NCBI GenBank assembly: GCA_024234395.1
Contig: JACKOH010000002.1
Coordinates: 1,054,001-1,118,000, forward strand
Source: Pseudomonadales bacterium
Lineage (GTDB): Bacteria > Pseudomonadota > Gammaproteobacteria > Pseudomonadales > Pseudohongiellaceae
Reading direction: 5' to 3'
DNA: 64,000 nt
Every line of letters starts with the position of its first letter. The first letter of the stretch is position 1. The translations under genes were made by a program, and so were the position numbers. Shown here one piece after another: positions 1 through 7,365 of this stretch. The notes below the pieces were generated by a model. It was not told the origin of the DNA. It worked only from the letters and a program-made list of their open reading frames with translations, and ran no database searches.

Positions 1-707
1 GAATCCAGTTCGATTCCCTTCGCCGCCAGGCGGGCGACGAACGCTTCCAGGTCATCGACCTCGAAGCCTATGTGGTCGATGGCCGCACCCTGGGTTCCGA
101 CCCGTGGCGTTCGGGAGTTACCGAAACTCAGATTCATTCCGGGTACATTGGTGGTGGTTTCAATGCGACCCCGGGGCCGTGTTTCCAGATCGAACACCCG
201 CGTATACCACTGCAGCAGTTCCTGGTACTGATCAGTAAAGTAATGCACGTGATACCCCATCACTTCCACATGCAGGGACTGGTCTTCCTGCAGTTCCACA
301 TAGACGTCATCCGGCATCATGACATAGGCGTTCTTCTGGCCTTCGGAACCGATGAATTCGCTCTCGACCGGGTACCCGGCGGCCCGCCAGCGGGCCAGGA
401 AAGTTTCGATGTTGCGGACCTTGAAGCCAAAATGATCCATGACTGTCTGCCGTGATCCCATGGTGGGAGGATTTTCCCGCAGCAGGATGATCATGTTGGG
501 AAACTTGATAGCTGTCAGTGGCCCTTTCGACACGACCTCGGCATCGAAGAGCTCGACCCACAACTTCTGGTGCAGGGCAACATCGCTGACATTGAGGTGA
601 ACATGACCATAGGTCAGGCCTTCGGCACTGGGAACGGCCAACTGGGCGAAAGTCAGCGGAGCCCAGCCGAGGGACAGCAGAATCAGGGTGCGGACGAACT
701 TATTCAT
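1..707 (-). CDS. Secreted VOC (glyoxalase/bleomycin-resistance fold) protein, 3' end cut by window
   Basis: Reading leftward from an ATG at 707 gives an open frame of 235 codons that runs off the left edge, so the C-terminus is missing. Residues 1-22 form a signal peptide (MNKFVRTLILLSLGW...TFAQ). Two VOC modules follow, the first opening with YGHVHLNVSDV near residue 33 and the second with GYHVHYFTD near residue 155; the second ends with AAIDHIGFEVDDLEAF. A ribosome site (GGAGACAACCC in the mRNA) precedes the start. It is a paralogue of the complete protein at 53215-54063, which has the same signal peptide plus two-VOC layout. VOC proteins bind a divalent metal and act as lyases, isomerases or dioxygenases; the substrate is unknown. 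Confidence 0.85.
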   Translation of the reverse strand, partial: MNKFVRTLILLSLGWAPLTFAQLAVPSAEGLTYGHVHLNVSDVALHQKLWVELFDAEVVSKGPLTAIKFPNMIILLRENPPTMGSRQTVMDHFGFKVRNIETFLARWRAAGYPVESEFIGSEGQKNAYVMMPDDVYVELQEDQSLHVEVMGYHVHYFTDQYQELLQWYTRVFDLETRPRGRIETTTNVPGMNLSFGNSRTPRVGTQGAAIDHIGFEVDDLEAFVARLAAKGIELD

Positions 708-901
708 GGGTTGTCTCCTCAAACTTGCGGAGTCTTGTTATTCGGGCCTGCCAGCATAGCGGGACCTTTCAATCGCGTCCACTCGTGATTCGGACCGCGC
801 GGTTGCTGGCCGTCACAACTAAGTCTATTGGCACCAAATCCCGCTGGTCTGGTAAGCTGCACAGTCAGGGCATGCGATAAGACATAGAGAGGAGAGCTTC
901 G

Positions 902-1708
902 GTGAATACCAGTCGAATCGAATTGGGTACAATCGGCAAGATAGTCAATATACTGGCGCTGCTGGCAGCGCTGGCGGGCCTGGGTCTGGGGCTGTATGCG
1001 TTGTCCGGGCCGCTCGGAGTGTGGCTCGGCCTGACGGATTTCCGGTCCGGCTTCAGTATCCTGCAGAAAGTCAACCCGATTGCCGACCAGGTGGCACTGG
1101 GATGCCTTCTGGTCACGCTGGTGGCGATTGCCGGATTGCTGTTTTTCCGTTGGGGGAATAGCCGGCGTCTGACCGGGCTGGCGCTGCTGGGCACAGTGAC
1201 CGCGGCACTTGCCTATTACGTTCCGGAAAGCTTTCGTCCCCCACCCGGGACACCACCCATCCACGATATCACCACCGATACGGTCAACCCTCCTCAATTC
1301 GTGGCGATCGCACCGCTGCGGGCAAATGCTGCCAATTCCATGGTCTACGGTAGCGGCAGGATTTCAGAAGATACCGAGTTGACCCCGGAGACTCTGGCCC
1401 GGATGCAGCAGGAAGCGTACCCGGATATCGTGCCGCAACGGTTCAGCGAATCGCTGGATACGGTTTTCAATCGTGCGGTAGCCGCCGCCGAGCAGCTGGG
1501 CTGGGATATTGTCGCCGCAGTTCGCAGCGACGGGCGGATCGAGGCTACCGACACTACCTTCTGGTTCCGGTTCAAGGACGATGTGATCATCAAAATTACC
1601 CGCGAGGGGGACGAAACGGTATTGAACGCTCGTTCTCTGTCCCGGGTCGGGGTCGGGGATGTGGGGAAAAATGCCGCACGCCTGCGGGAATTTTTCGCCC
1701 TTCTGTGA
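902..1708 (+). CDS. DUF1499 membrane protein
   Basis: This 268-residue protein has about three hydrophobic segments (residues about 13-36, 63-82 and 90-106) followed by a soluble DUF1499 domain from about residue 115. The domain is recognised from PPIHDITTD, the YPDIVPQ segment, AAEQLGWDIV, GRIEATDTTFWFRFKDDV and the closing arginine-rich RSLSRVGVGDVGKNAARL. DUF1499 proteins are common in proteobacteria but have no proven activity. The GTG start at 902 is chosen because GAGAGGAGAG lies just upstream. The next gene starts 33 bases after the stop, so the two are probably co-transcribed. Confidence 0.85.
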   Translation: MNTSRIELGTIGKIVNILALLAALAGLGLGLYALSGPLGVWLGLTDFRSGFSILQKVNPIADQVALGCLLVTLVAIAGLLFFRWGNSRRLTGLALLGTVTAALAYYVPESFRPPPGTPPIHDITTDTVNPPQFVAIAPLRANAANSMVYGSGRISEDTELTPETLARMQQEAYPDIVPQRFSESLDTVFNRAVAAAEQLGWDIVAAVRSDGRIEATDTTFWFRFKDDVIIKITREGDETVLNARSLSRVGVGDVGKNAARLREFFALL

Positions 1709-1741
1709 CGTCAGGCGGCCCGATTTAGGAGGTGTCAGGCA

Positions 1742-2986
1742 TTGAGTATTGAAACGCTGACTTTTACCACCCACCTGGAATGCAGTGAGACTGGTAAAAC
1801 CTATGCGGCAGACACCCTACACGGTCTGTCAGACGCAGGTAAGCCGTTACTGGTCCGCTATGATCTCGATGCCTTGCGCAAATCAGTCGACCGTGACGCA
1901 TTGAGCAGTCGTCCTCCGGAATTCTGGCGCTATCGGGAATTCCTCCCGGTTCGTCAGCGTGAAAACGTGATCCGGCTCGGTGAGGTAATGACACCCCTGC
2001 TGCCGGCTCGCAACCTGCAGCAGAAACTGTCCTGCGGCGAGATTCTGATCAAGGACGAAGGGCGGTTGCCAACCGGTTCCTTCAAGGCCCGGGGTCTGGC
2101 ACTGGCCGTTTCCATGGCAAGGGAACTGGGTGTCCGGCGCATGGCCATGCCTACTAACGGCAACGCCGGCGCAGCGCTGGCTGCCTATTGTGCCGCGGCA
2201 GGTATCGAATCCTTCGTGTTCTGCCCGGAGGACACGCCCCGGGTCAATGTCGATGAAATTGCCTTCCTGGGTGCGCACACCTTCCTGGTCAATGGATTGA
2301 TCAACGCCTGCGGTCGTATTGTCGGCGAGGGCAGGGAAGTCATGGGCTGGTTCGATACCTCCACCCTGAAAGAGCCTTATCGCATCGAAGGTAAGAAAAC
2401 CATGGGCCTGGAACTGGCCGAGCAGCTCGGTTGGGAAGTGCCTGATGTAATCCTTTACCCCACCGGTGGCGGCACCGGCCTGATCGGCATGTGGAAAGCT
2501 TTTGCGGAACTGGAAGCGGTCGGCTGGATCGGCAGCAAGCGACCGCGGATGGTGGCAGTTCAGGCGGAAGGCTGTGCGCCGATTGTCAAAGCTTACCAGG
2601 ACGGGTCACGCCATGCAGAGTTGTGGCAGGACGCTCACACTGTCGCAGCCGGAATCCGCGTTCCGGTGGCCCTGGGCGACTTTCTGATCCTCGACGCGGT
2701 CAGGGAAAGCTCAGGCTTTGCGGTGGCGGTGAGCGACGCGGCAATTATCGCGGCCCAGCGTCAGTGTGCACGGGAGGAAGGAATTCTGCTCTGCCCGGAG
2801 GGGGCGGCTACCCTGGCAGCCCTGCAGCAGGAACTTGCCAGCGGGCGAATCCAGCCTGATGAACGGGTGGTACTGTTTAATTGTGCGACCGGGCTGAAAT
2901 ATCCCCTCACGGGCAGAGTGGCCAGTATCGATCTGAAGCAACCAGTCGACTATCGATGGATTGAGTCTTTCTCTGACCGCCAATGA
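1742..2986 (+). CDS. Threonine synthase-like PLP enzyme (fold type II)
   Basis: The 414-residue protein is a fold-type II pyridoxal-phosphate enzyme. The PLP lysine is Lys115 in PTGSFKARG, followed by NGNAGAALAAY, the phosphate-binding glycine loop PTGGGTGLIGMW and the C-terminal FNCATGLKYP that is characteristic of threonine synthases. It would convert O-phosphohomoserine to threonine in the cytoplasm. Its length matches the shorter plant/archaeal-like ThrC type, not the longer enterobacterial form, so it may be a second or specialised enzyme. The start is a TTG at 1742, supported by an AGGAGGTG ribosome site 5-6 bases upstream; no ATG fits better. The tail after LKYP is short. Confidence 0.85.
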   Translation: MSIETLTFTTHLECSETGKTYAADTLHGLSDAGKPLLVRYDLDALRKSVDRDALSSRPPEFWRYREFLPVRQRENVIRLGEVMTPLLPARNLQQKLSCGEILIKDEGRLPTGSFKARGLALAVSMARELGVRRMAMPTNGNAGAALAAYCAAAGIESFVFCPEDTPRVNVDEIAFLGAHTFLVNGLINACGRIVGEGREVMGWFDTSTLKEPYRIEGKKTMGLELAEQLGWEVPDVILYPTGGGTGLIGMWKAFAELEAVGWIGSKRPRMVAVQAEGCAPIVKAYQDGSRHAELWQDAHTVAAGIRVPVALGDFLILDAVRESSGFAVAVSDAAIIAAQRQCAREEGILLCPEGAATLAALQQELASGRIQPDERVVLFNCATGLKYPLTGRVASIDLKQPVDYRWIESFSDRQ

Positions 2987-3082
2987 GACAGCAATCGATC
3001 GCCGGCTGAGATTAGTCTTTGCGGTTTCCCGCACCAGGTTGCGATGCGGGTCTGTTATTGTGGTCGCCTCGGGAGGTTTATC

Positions 3083-3295
3083 ATGAAAGTTGAAATTACC
3101 TATTGCGGAGCCTGAAACTATCGACCGCAGGCCGACCGTGTGTCGGCTGAAATTCAGGATGCCACCGATGCCCAGGTGACTCTGGTCGCCGGCAGTGGAG
3201 GTGTCTTCGACGTGCGTCGCGACGGTGAGCTGATCTTTTCCAAACACCACACGGGAAGATTTCCCGCGGTTGGTGAGATTATGCAGCTTGTCTGA
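3083..3295 (+). CDS. SelW/Rdx-family selenoprotein (in-frame UGA as selenocysteine)
   Basis: A 70-residue reading frame runs from ATG 3083 to TGA 3293-3295 if TGA 3113-3115 is read as selenocysteine. The redox motif is then CGAU at residues 8-11, directly after a VEITY strand, as in Rdx proteins (SelW/SelT/SelH). The rest also fits the family: GSGGVFDVRRDGEL, IFSKHHTGRFP and a terminal EIMQLV helix match the usual GGVFEV.V.G..IWSRK..GGFP pattern. GGGAGG at 3071-3076 is a strong ribosome site. A bacterial SECIS-like hairpin sits 15 bases after the UGA. A conventional gene caller sees only a 10-codon fragment. The protein is presumably a cytosolic thioredoxin-fold oxidoreductase of unknown partner. 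Confidence 0.85.
3131..3147 (+). promoter_or_regulatory. Bacterial SECIS-like hairpin of the selenoprotein mRNA
   Basis: GCCGAC (3131-3136) pairs perfectly with GTCGGC (3142-3147) around the five-base loop CGTGT (3137-3141). The loop begins 21 bases after the last base of the UGA at 3113-3115 and has G in its second position. This agrees with the known bacterial SECIS rules (short stem, small apical loop with an early G, about 16-37 bases from UGA) that let SelB recruit Sec-tRNA. It lies inside the coding frame, as bacterial elements do. Confidence 0.75.
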
Positions 3296-3353
3296 GAGCG
3301 GGTTCGCGCTGTTGTAATCGACCGGATGAGGATTAAAATCCGGCCGGGTTGTG

Positions 3354-3417
3354 GGATTGACGGATTGATGGATTGACGGATTGACGGATTGACGGATCGA
3401 TGGATGGATTATTGGAT
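3354..3417. repeat. Tandem 8-bp repeat, unit GGATTGAC
   Basis: Five consecutive copies of GGATTGA(C/T) occupy 3354-3393, followed by degenerate GGATCGAT, GGAT and GGATTATT units. The array starts about 60 bases after the selenoprotein stop. It is too short-period for CRISPR and contains no open frame. The rest of the gap to 3580 shows nothing recognisable except a 6-bp stem CCGGAT/ATCCGG at 3322-3343. Confidence 0.8.
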
Positions 3418-3580
3418 CATGGAAAGTCGATCCGTACACGCCTGGTTCCCAATAGGTTAGCAGCCATTTAGGGGCAACCAGGCGGGCCCGGAGTTTACCG
3501 CCGGCAGCGCGATCTGTGCCCTTGCCGGTCGAGCCGGGCCGTCAGAAGTCCAGGGCGGCCGCCGGTTCAGACGGCGCGTC

Positions 3581-3904
3581 TCAATCACCATATGAGCAAC
3601 AGTAGTCCGTCACCGTGTTGACCCGGATATCGAATGCCGAACCGCCTGGTACTTCGAAACTGCTGTCGTCCTGATAACTTTGCCACTCGTCCTGACCGTC
3701 CAGCCGGACCTCGACATGCCCGCTCTGAATCTCCATCAACTCCCGGGTATCGGTGGTAAACCGGTAAGTTCCAGGCAGCATGATTCCCAGGGTCTTTTTC
3801 TCACCATCTGCCAGGGTGACGGTGCGGCTGGTGACCTGGCCATCAAAGTACACGTTGGCAAGTCTGGATATGGTGGCGTCCTTAAATTCAGTCATGAAAT
3901 TCAC
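3581..3904 (-). CDS. ppnP: Pyrimidine/purine nucleoside phosphorylase PpnP (YaiE/DUF1255)
   Basis: The 107-residue protein is a single small cupin-like barrel matching PpnP: ANVYFDGQVTSRTV at the N-terminus, GIMLPGTYRFTTDTRELMEIQSG in the middle and FEVPGGSAFDIRV then TDYCCSYG at the end. PpnP phosphorolyses many nucleosides to free base and ribose-1-phosphate in the cytoplasm. It is about ten residues longer than the usual 94. ATG 3904 is used; the in-frame ATG three codons later (3895) is an equal alternative because neither has a strong ribosome site. The gene stands alone, convergent with the upstream rightward genes. Confidence 0.85.
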   Translation of the reverse strand: MNFMTEFKDATISRLANVYFDGQVTSRTVTLADGEKKTLGIMLPGTYRFTTDTRELMEIQSGHVEVRLDGQDEWQSYQDDSSFEVPGGSAFDIRVNTVTDYCCSYGD

Positions 3905-4140
3905 TCAACTAGTTACAATTTCTATTACGAGTCCGGCGCATTCGGCGTCAGTTTGAAAAGCTGGATGGACCAGGGGTAAAAGCCCGCTGCGGATACCTGG
4001 CCCCGAGCAGGAAAGCGCCGATTCTGACATACTGTCGGAGGGCTGCAAAGCGGGCTGGAGCGCCCGGCAGAAAGGCGTCCCGGTAGACAGACTGTGGGCA
4101 ATTCCATTGCCAGTCCGGTCACGGCTAAAGGAGCGGTGGA

Positions 4141-4230
4141 ATGTCGGATCAGGACTGGACAATATTGGCAGGAATTATTGCCATAATTGTCAAAGCACGG
4201 CCGGAGCCAGCCCGGCCCGCTCCTGGGTAA
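4141..4230 (+). CDS. Small hydrophobic ORF (29 aa), unknown
   Basis: ATG 4141 is preceded by AAAGGAG with good spacing and opens a 29-codon frame beginning MSDQDWTILAGIIAIIVK, one short hydrophobic stretch followed by a proline-rich tail. No family is recognised. The frame could be chance in a 590-base gap, but the ribosome site and membrane-like segment make it worth keeping as a possible small membrane peptide. Confidence 0.3.
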   Translation: MSDQDWTILAGIIAIIVKARPEPARPAPG

Positions 4231-4288
4231 ATCCTTCCCCGTAACGGAAATGGCTTTTAAAACAAAAGGATAGATGTTTCAGGCAGTT

Positions 4289-4304
4289 CTGGCACAGCTT
4301 ATGC
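4289..4304 (+). promoter_or_regulatory. Sigma-54-like promoter (-24/-12)
   Basis: CTGGCACAGCTTATGC carries TGGCAC at 4290-4295 and TGC at 4302-4304, with GG and GC exactly 12 bases apart as in -24/-12 promoters; the only mismatch to the core is A for T in TTGC. A transcript would start near 4316. It would need an RpoN activator, not visible in this window. Confidence 0.5.
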
Positions 4305-4315
4305 AGTTAGTAATA

Positions 4316-4449
4316 TGACTGTGAAGTAATTGCCCGAATGAAGCGACGCGACTGCAACCAGTGACTGGACAACAGACGCTCTGCCGGGCAAGCCTGAGGT
4401 TGGTAACGAAACCCGTTTGGGGGTCAGGCAGAAGCGACCCCCCTTTTTT
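4316..4449 (+). ncRNA. Candidate small RNA or long leader between sigma-54 site and terminator
   Basis: The interval from the predicted start near 4316 to the terminator at 4419-4449 is about 130 bases, has no open frame with a ribosome site and ends in a strong hairpin plus T run. This is the arrangement of RpoN-controlled small RNAs. It does not match GlmY/GlmZ, Qrr or CrcZ sequences that I can recall. It could instead be an attenuated leader for the genes at 4497 and 4642. Confidence 0.35.
4419..4449 (+). terminator. Intrinsic terminator
   Basis: GGGGGTC (4419-4425) pairs with GACCCCC (4436-4442) around a ten-base loop and is followed by C and six T at 4444-4449. Confidence 0.75.
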
Positions 4450-4496
4450 CACTTTGCGCGTTTACACTTTGCACGAGAATACCCGAGGAGCTTGAA

Positions 4497-4589
4497 ATGA
4501 CTCATATTAAGAGCATGATATTACTGATGACGATCGCACCGGTCACCGCACTTCTGTGCTGGGCAGTCTGGGCATACCTGATTCAGTGA
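4497..4589 (+). CDS. Small single-span membrane protein (30 aa), unknown
   Basis: ATG 4497 follows GAGGAG at an ideal distance and encodes 30 residues beginning MTHIKSMILLMTIAPVTA and ending CWAVWAYLIQ, one almost continuous transmembrane helix. It lies just downstream of a terminator and 52 bases before the Met/His-rich exported protein, so it may be its small partner. No family is recognised. Confidence 0.5.
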   Translation: MTHIKSMILLMTIAPVTALLCWAVWAYLIQ

Positions 4590-4641
4590 ATTGCGACAGG
4601 CAACGGCTGCGGCTTTGACAACCAGGCGTGAGGGAACTTCG

Positions 4642-5505
4642 ATGAAAACTCCAGTTAAGAAATACCTGCTGGGCACTGCGGTAGTGGCTGCCCTGGGGCT
4701 GGGTCAGACCGGCTGGGCACAGCAGGATGCCAGTCATACAGATCACACCGGCCATGTCACCCAAGCGGGCCAGGACGCACCGGTTGACGGTCGGGCAGGC
4801 GCGAGTACTCAGGCCATGCCGCAGGGCGACGGCCAGGGCAACAGAATGCAGCAGCGTCAGGGCGATCAGCAGGGCGGCGGGATGATGGAAAACGGGGGCA
4901 TGATGCAGAATGGCGACATGATGCAGCATATGGAGCAGATGCGCCGCATGATGGCAGGCGGGCAGCAGGGTAACGGCGGCGGCCAGGATGCGTTTTCCGC
5001 AATCCGGGCGGTGGTCGATCAACTGGAGGCCGACCCAGAAACCGACTGGAGCCGCGTCAATATCGACGCTTTGCGCAACCATCTGGTCGACATGCAGGAG
5101 CTGACCCTCAACGCCAGCGTGACTGCCGTCCAGGTAACAGGCGGTGCCAGCTATCGGGTGACCGGGAGCGGCCGGACCCTGGAGGCAATCCAGCATATGG
5201 TACCGACCCACGCGGCCCAGATCAGCAGTGAAACTGCCTGGCACGCCGAAGCCCGCAGTATTGCTGATGGTGTCGAAGTCACGGTCACCGCTGCAGATGA
5301 AGCTGAAGTGGCCAGGATCCGGGCGCTGGGATTCTTCGGTTTCATGGTCGCGGGCGAGCATCACGAAATGCATCACCTGGCGATCGCCGGAGGTAACCCG
5401 GAAGCCATGTCCATGCCCGGTAGTGCCGGTGGTCACAACGGTCACGACGGTCACGGCGCCGGCGCTAGACAGACAGGCACTCAGGGAGTCAGCCACGATC
5501 ACTGA
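4642..5505 (+). CDS. Exported Met/Gln/Gly- and His-rich protein, possible metal binder
   Basis: From ATG 4642 (GAGGGA upstream) the protein has 287 residues. A longer frame to 4591 exists, but the signal peptide begins at MKTPVKKYLLGTAVV and cleaves after WA near residue 26. Residues about 60-110 are low-complexity with repeated GGMM/NGDMM units. A folded region follows, with ASYRVTGSGRTLEAIQHMVPTHA and a segment ending FGFMVAGEHHEMHHLAI; the tail is GHNGHDGHGAG...SHDH. Clustered Met and His suggest periplasmic copper or other soft-metal binding, but no enzymatic family is recognised. Confidence 0.7.
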   Translation: MKTPVKKYLLGTAVVAALGLGQTGWAQQDASHTDHTGHVTQAGQDAPVDGRAGASTQAMPQGDGQGNRMQQRQGDQQGGGMMENGGMMQNGDMMQHMEQMRRMMAGGQQGNGGGQDAFSAIRAVVDQLEADPETDWSRVNIDALRNHLVDMQELTLNASVTAVQVTGGASYRVTGSGRTLEAIQHMVPTHAAQISSETAWHAEARSIADGVEVTVTAADEAEVARIRALGFFGFMVAGEHHEMHHLAIAGGNPEAMSMPGSAGGHNGHDGHGAGARQTGTQGVSHDH

Positions 5506-5588
5506 CCGGCGCGTCGACTGGACTGACCAATTGACTCGGGTAAACTGACGGGCAGCCAGACACCCTGCTGCCTGAACCCGGATCCATC

Positions 5589-6560
5589 ATGCCTGTTAAT
5601 GAACATTCCGTGCCTGATAGCACCGGACCTCAGCCCAACGCCATGGGCGACACCGATTACAGCGAATTTTTCGCCTCCCTGAACCGGTTTTTTGCCACTC
5701 CGGCACCCGCACCGAGGCGCGTGTTCCATGGCCGCGGTCGCCACTTTCCCGGCCTGGAACACCTGGTTGCCGACTGGTATCCGCCGGTGCTGCTGGTAAC
5801 TTTTTATCGTGAGCCCGAGCGGACAGCCGCGCTGCTCGCAGCGATCAGGGCTGCAGACATCAGCGGGCAGGTAGGGTCGGTGATATTGCAGCGTCGCCAG
5901 CGGCAGGGGGCCGGTTCCGAGGTGCTATGGGGTGATCCCGTCGAGTCCTGTGTCGTGGTCGAGAACGGTCTGCGCTTTGAAGTGCGCCCGGGTCTGAATC
6001 GCAACGCCGGGCTGTTCCTGGATATGGGGCCGTTACGCGAATGGCTGCGCAGCCACAGTCAGGAACGTAATGTCCTGAACCTGTTCGCCTACACCTGTTC
6101 ACTGTCGGTAGCTGCGCTGGCCGGCGGTGCCAGCCACGTTACCAGCGTGGATATGAACAAACCCAGCATTCAGTGGGGACTGCGCAACCATCTGCTCAAT
6201 GACCAGGATCTCAGCCGGGTCACGCCCCTGGCCCACAACCTGTTTACCAGCTGGGGACGCATCCAGCAGCTGGGACGCTATGACCTGGTGATCGTGGATC
6301 CGCCCACGCGTCAGCGGGGCAGTTTCGAGGTGGAAAAAAACTACCCTGCCGTTATCAGGCGCTTACCGAAGCTGGTGAATGCCGGTGCCGATCTGATCGT
6401 CACCATCAACAGTCCGTTTCTGGGCGCTGACTATTTGATCGATCAGTTTTCTAAACAGGCGCCCGGATTGCAGTTTGTCGGACAATTACCGATCGCGCCA
6501 GAGTTTGAGGACAGGTATCCGGAGCGGGGTCTTAACATCTGTCACTTCCGCAGCGGCTGA
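5589..6560 (+). CDS. Class I SAM methyltransferase, RlmI/RlmK-like
   Basis: The 323-residue cytoplasmic protein has an N-terminal RNA-binding-like region, then the block NRNAGLFLDMGPLREWL typical of RlmI/RlmK 23S rRNA methyltransferases. The SAM site follows at VLNLFAYTCSLSVAALAGGA with the acidic SVDMN strand, and the catalytic-region motif is DLVIVDPPTRQ. It probably methylates rRNA at a cytosine or guanine, but without the PUA domain of full RlmI the target is uncertain. The start is the ATG at 5589; no strong ribosome site is visible. It converges on the glycan genes that end at 6604. Confidence 0.8.
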   Translation: MPVNEHSVPDSTGPQPNAMGDTDYSEFFASLNRFFATPAPAPRRVFHGRGRHFPGLEHLVADWYPPVLLVTFYREPERTAALLAAIRAADISGQVGSVILQRRQRQGAGSEVLWGDPVESCVVVENGLRFEVRPGLNRNAGLFLDMGPLREWLRSHSQERNVLNLFAYTCSLSVAALAGGASHVTSVDMNKPSIQWGLRNHLLNDQDLSRVTPLAHNLFTSWGRIQQLGRYDLVIVDPPTRQRGSFEVEKNYPAVIRRLPKLVNAGADLIVTINSPFLGADYLIDQFSKQAPGLQFVGQLPIAPEFEDRYPERGLNICHFRSG

Positions 6561-6603
6561 GCGTGATTGCCGATTCACCGTCACCGGGCCGGTACGCCGG
6601 GGG

Positions 6604-7365
6604 TCAGGGGCGGTTGACGGCGAATATCTGTGGGTAGCCCAGAAATTCGTCAACCCGTTGCAATTGGGATTCGATCTGACGGGCCAGGCCCAGGCTGAAG
6701 TCGCGTGGATGAATGCTGATCCTGAGGGGTCTGGCCGTTAACCTGGCGCACATCTCGCTGTAACGGTTCCAGGCGCAAAGAAACGGCAGGCGCGGCCAGT
6801 TGTCCGCTTCATATCCAGTCAGCGGCAGGCTGACGAAATCTCCAATTCCCGATCGATAGACCCCGGACAGGTTTTCATACAGCCTGAACGGCAGTGAGTC
6901 GAGTGTGGTCCGCTGGATTCTTCCCAGCGCCCAGGCAGGGGGCACATAGACGCAAGGTGACTGGAATCCATGTTCAATAAACCAGTCAAAGCAGCGCCTT
7001 ACCAGACTGGCAATTTCGGCTTCACAAAGGGAAAGATGTTCCGCCACCATGCGGGACAGGAACAATCCGTGCAGCTTGTGAGACAGTGAAACACGTTTCT
7101 CGACACGGTGTCGCCAGCCATGCCCCGCGATTACCAGACCCGCATGCTCCAGGTCCCGCAACCAGTCAAGCTGATGTTCACTCCAGCGCTTGCCGGGAAT
7201 GACCAGGCCGGTGACCGGTCCCACGCCTGCCATCAGCAGCCGGTTCAGAATTTCAGTGGTGTGGGGCAGAGTCTCCGGCATCACATCGTGTATCGAGACC
7301 ACCGCACGCAGCGGCGCGCGGCTGGCACTTTTCCGCATTCTGACAGGAATTCCGGTGTCAGACAT
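6604..7365 (-). CDS. DUF2334 polysaccharide deacetylase-like protein
   Basis: This 253-residue protein carries the DUF2334 signatures of the carbohydrate-esterase-4-like fold: VVSIHDVMP near residue 23 (metal-binding Asp), AGHGWRHR near residue 80 (metal-binding histidines), YVPPAWALG near residue 140 and RISIHPRDFS near residue 215. Such proteins deacetylate sugars of envelope glycans or glycolipids. Its start overlaps the end of the glycosyltransferase at 7358 by eight bases, so the two are translationally coupled. It has no signal peptide, placing it in the cytoplasm. Confidence 0.85.
   Translation of the reverse strand: MSDTGIPVRMRKSASRAPLRAVVSIHDVMPETLPHTTEILNRLLMAGVGPVTGLVIPGKRWSEHQLDWLRDLEHAGLVIAGHGWRHRVEKRVSLSHKLHGLFLSRMVAEHLSLCEAEIASLVRRCFDWFIEHGFQSPCVYVPPAWALGRIQRTTLDSLPFRLYENLSGVYRSGIGDFVSLPLTGYEADNWPRLPFLCAWNRYSEMCARLTARPLRISIHPRDFSLGLARQIESQLQRVDEFLGYPQIFAVNRP

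Noticed and set aside
3028..3050. Terminator after the threonine synthase gene
   Set aside because: CCCGCA/TGCGGG is only 6 bp with a long loop and no T run.
3354..3417. CRISPR-like array
   Set aside because: The unit is 8 bp with no spacers.
2711..3439. Leftward frame spanning the 3' end of the threonine synthase gene and the selenoprotein
   Set aside because: Its sequence is low-complexity (PSIRQSVNPSIHQSVN from the 8-bp repeat), it has no family match, and the plus-strand genes explain the region.
4543..5502. 319-codon leftward frame opposite the Met/His-rich protein
   Set aside because: Its His-rich runs arise from the reverse complement of CAT/ATG-rich sequence; the forward frame has a signal peptide and ribosome site.
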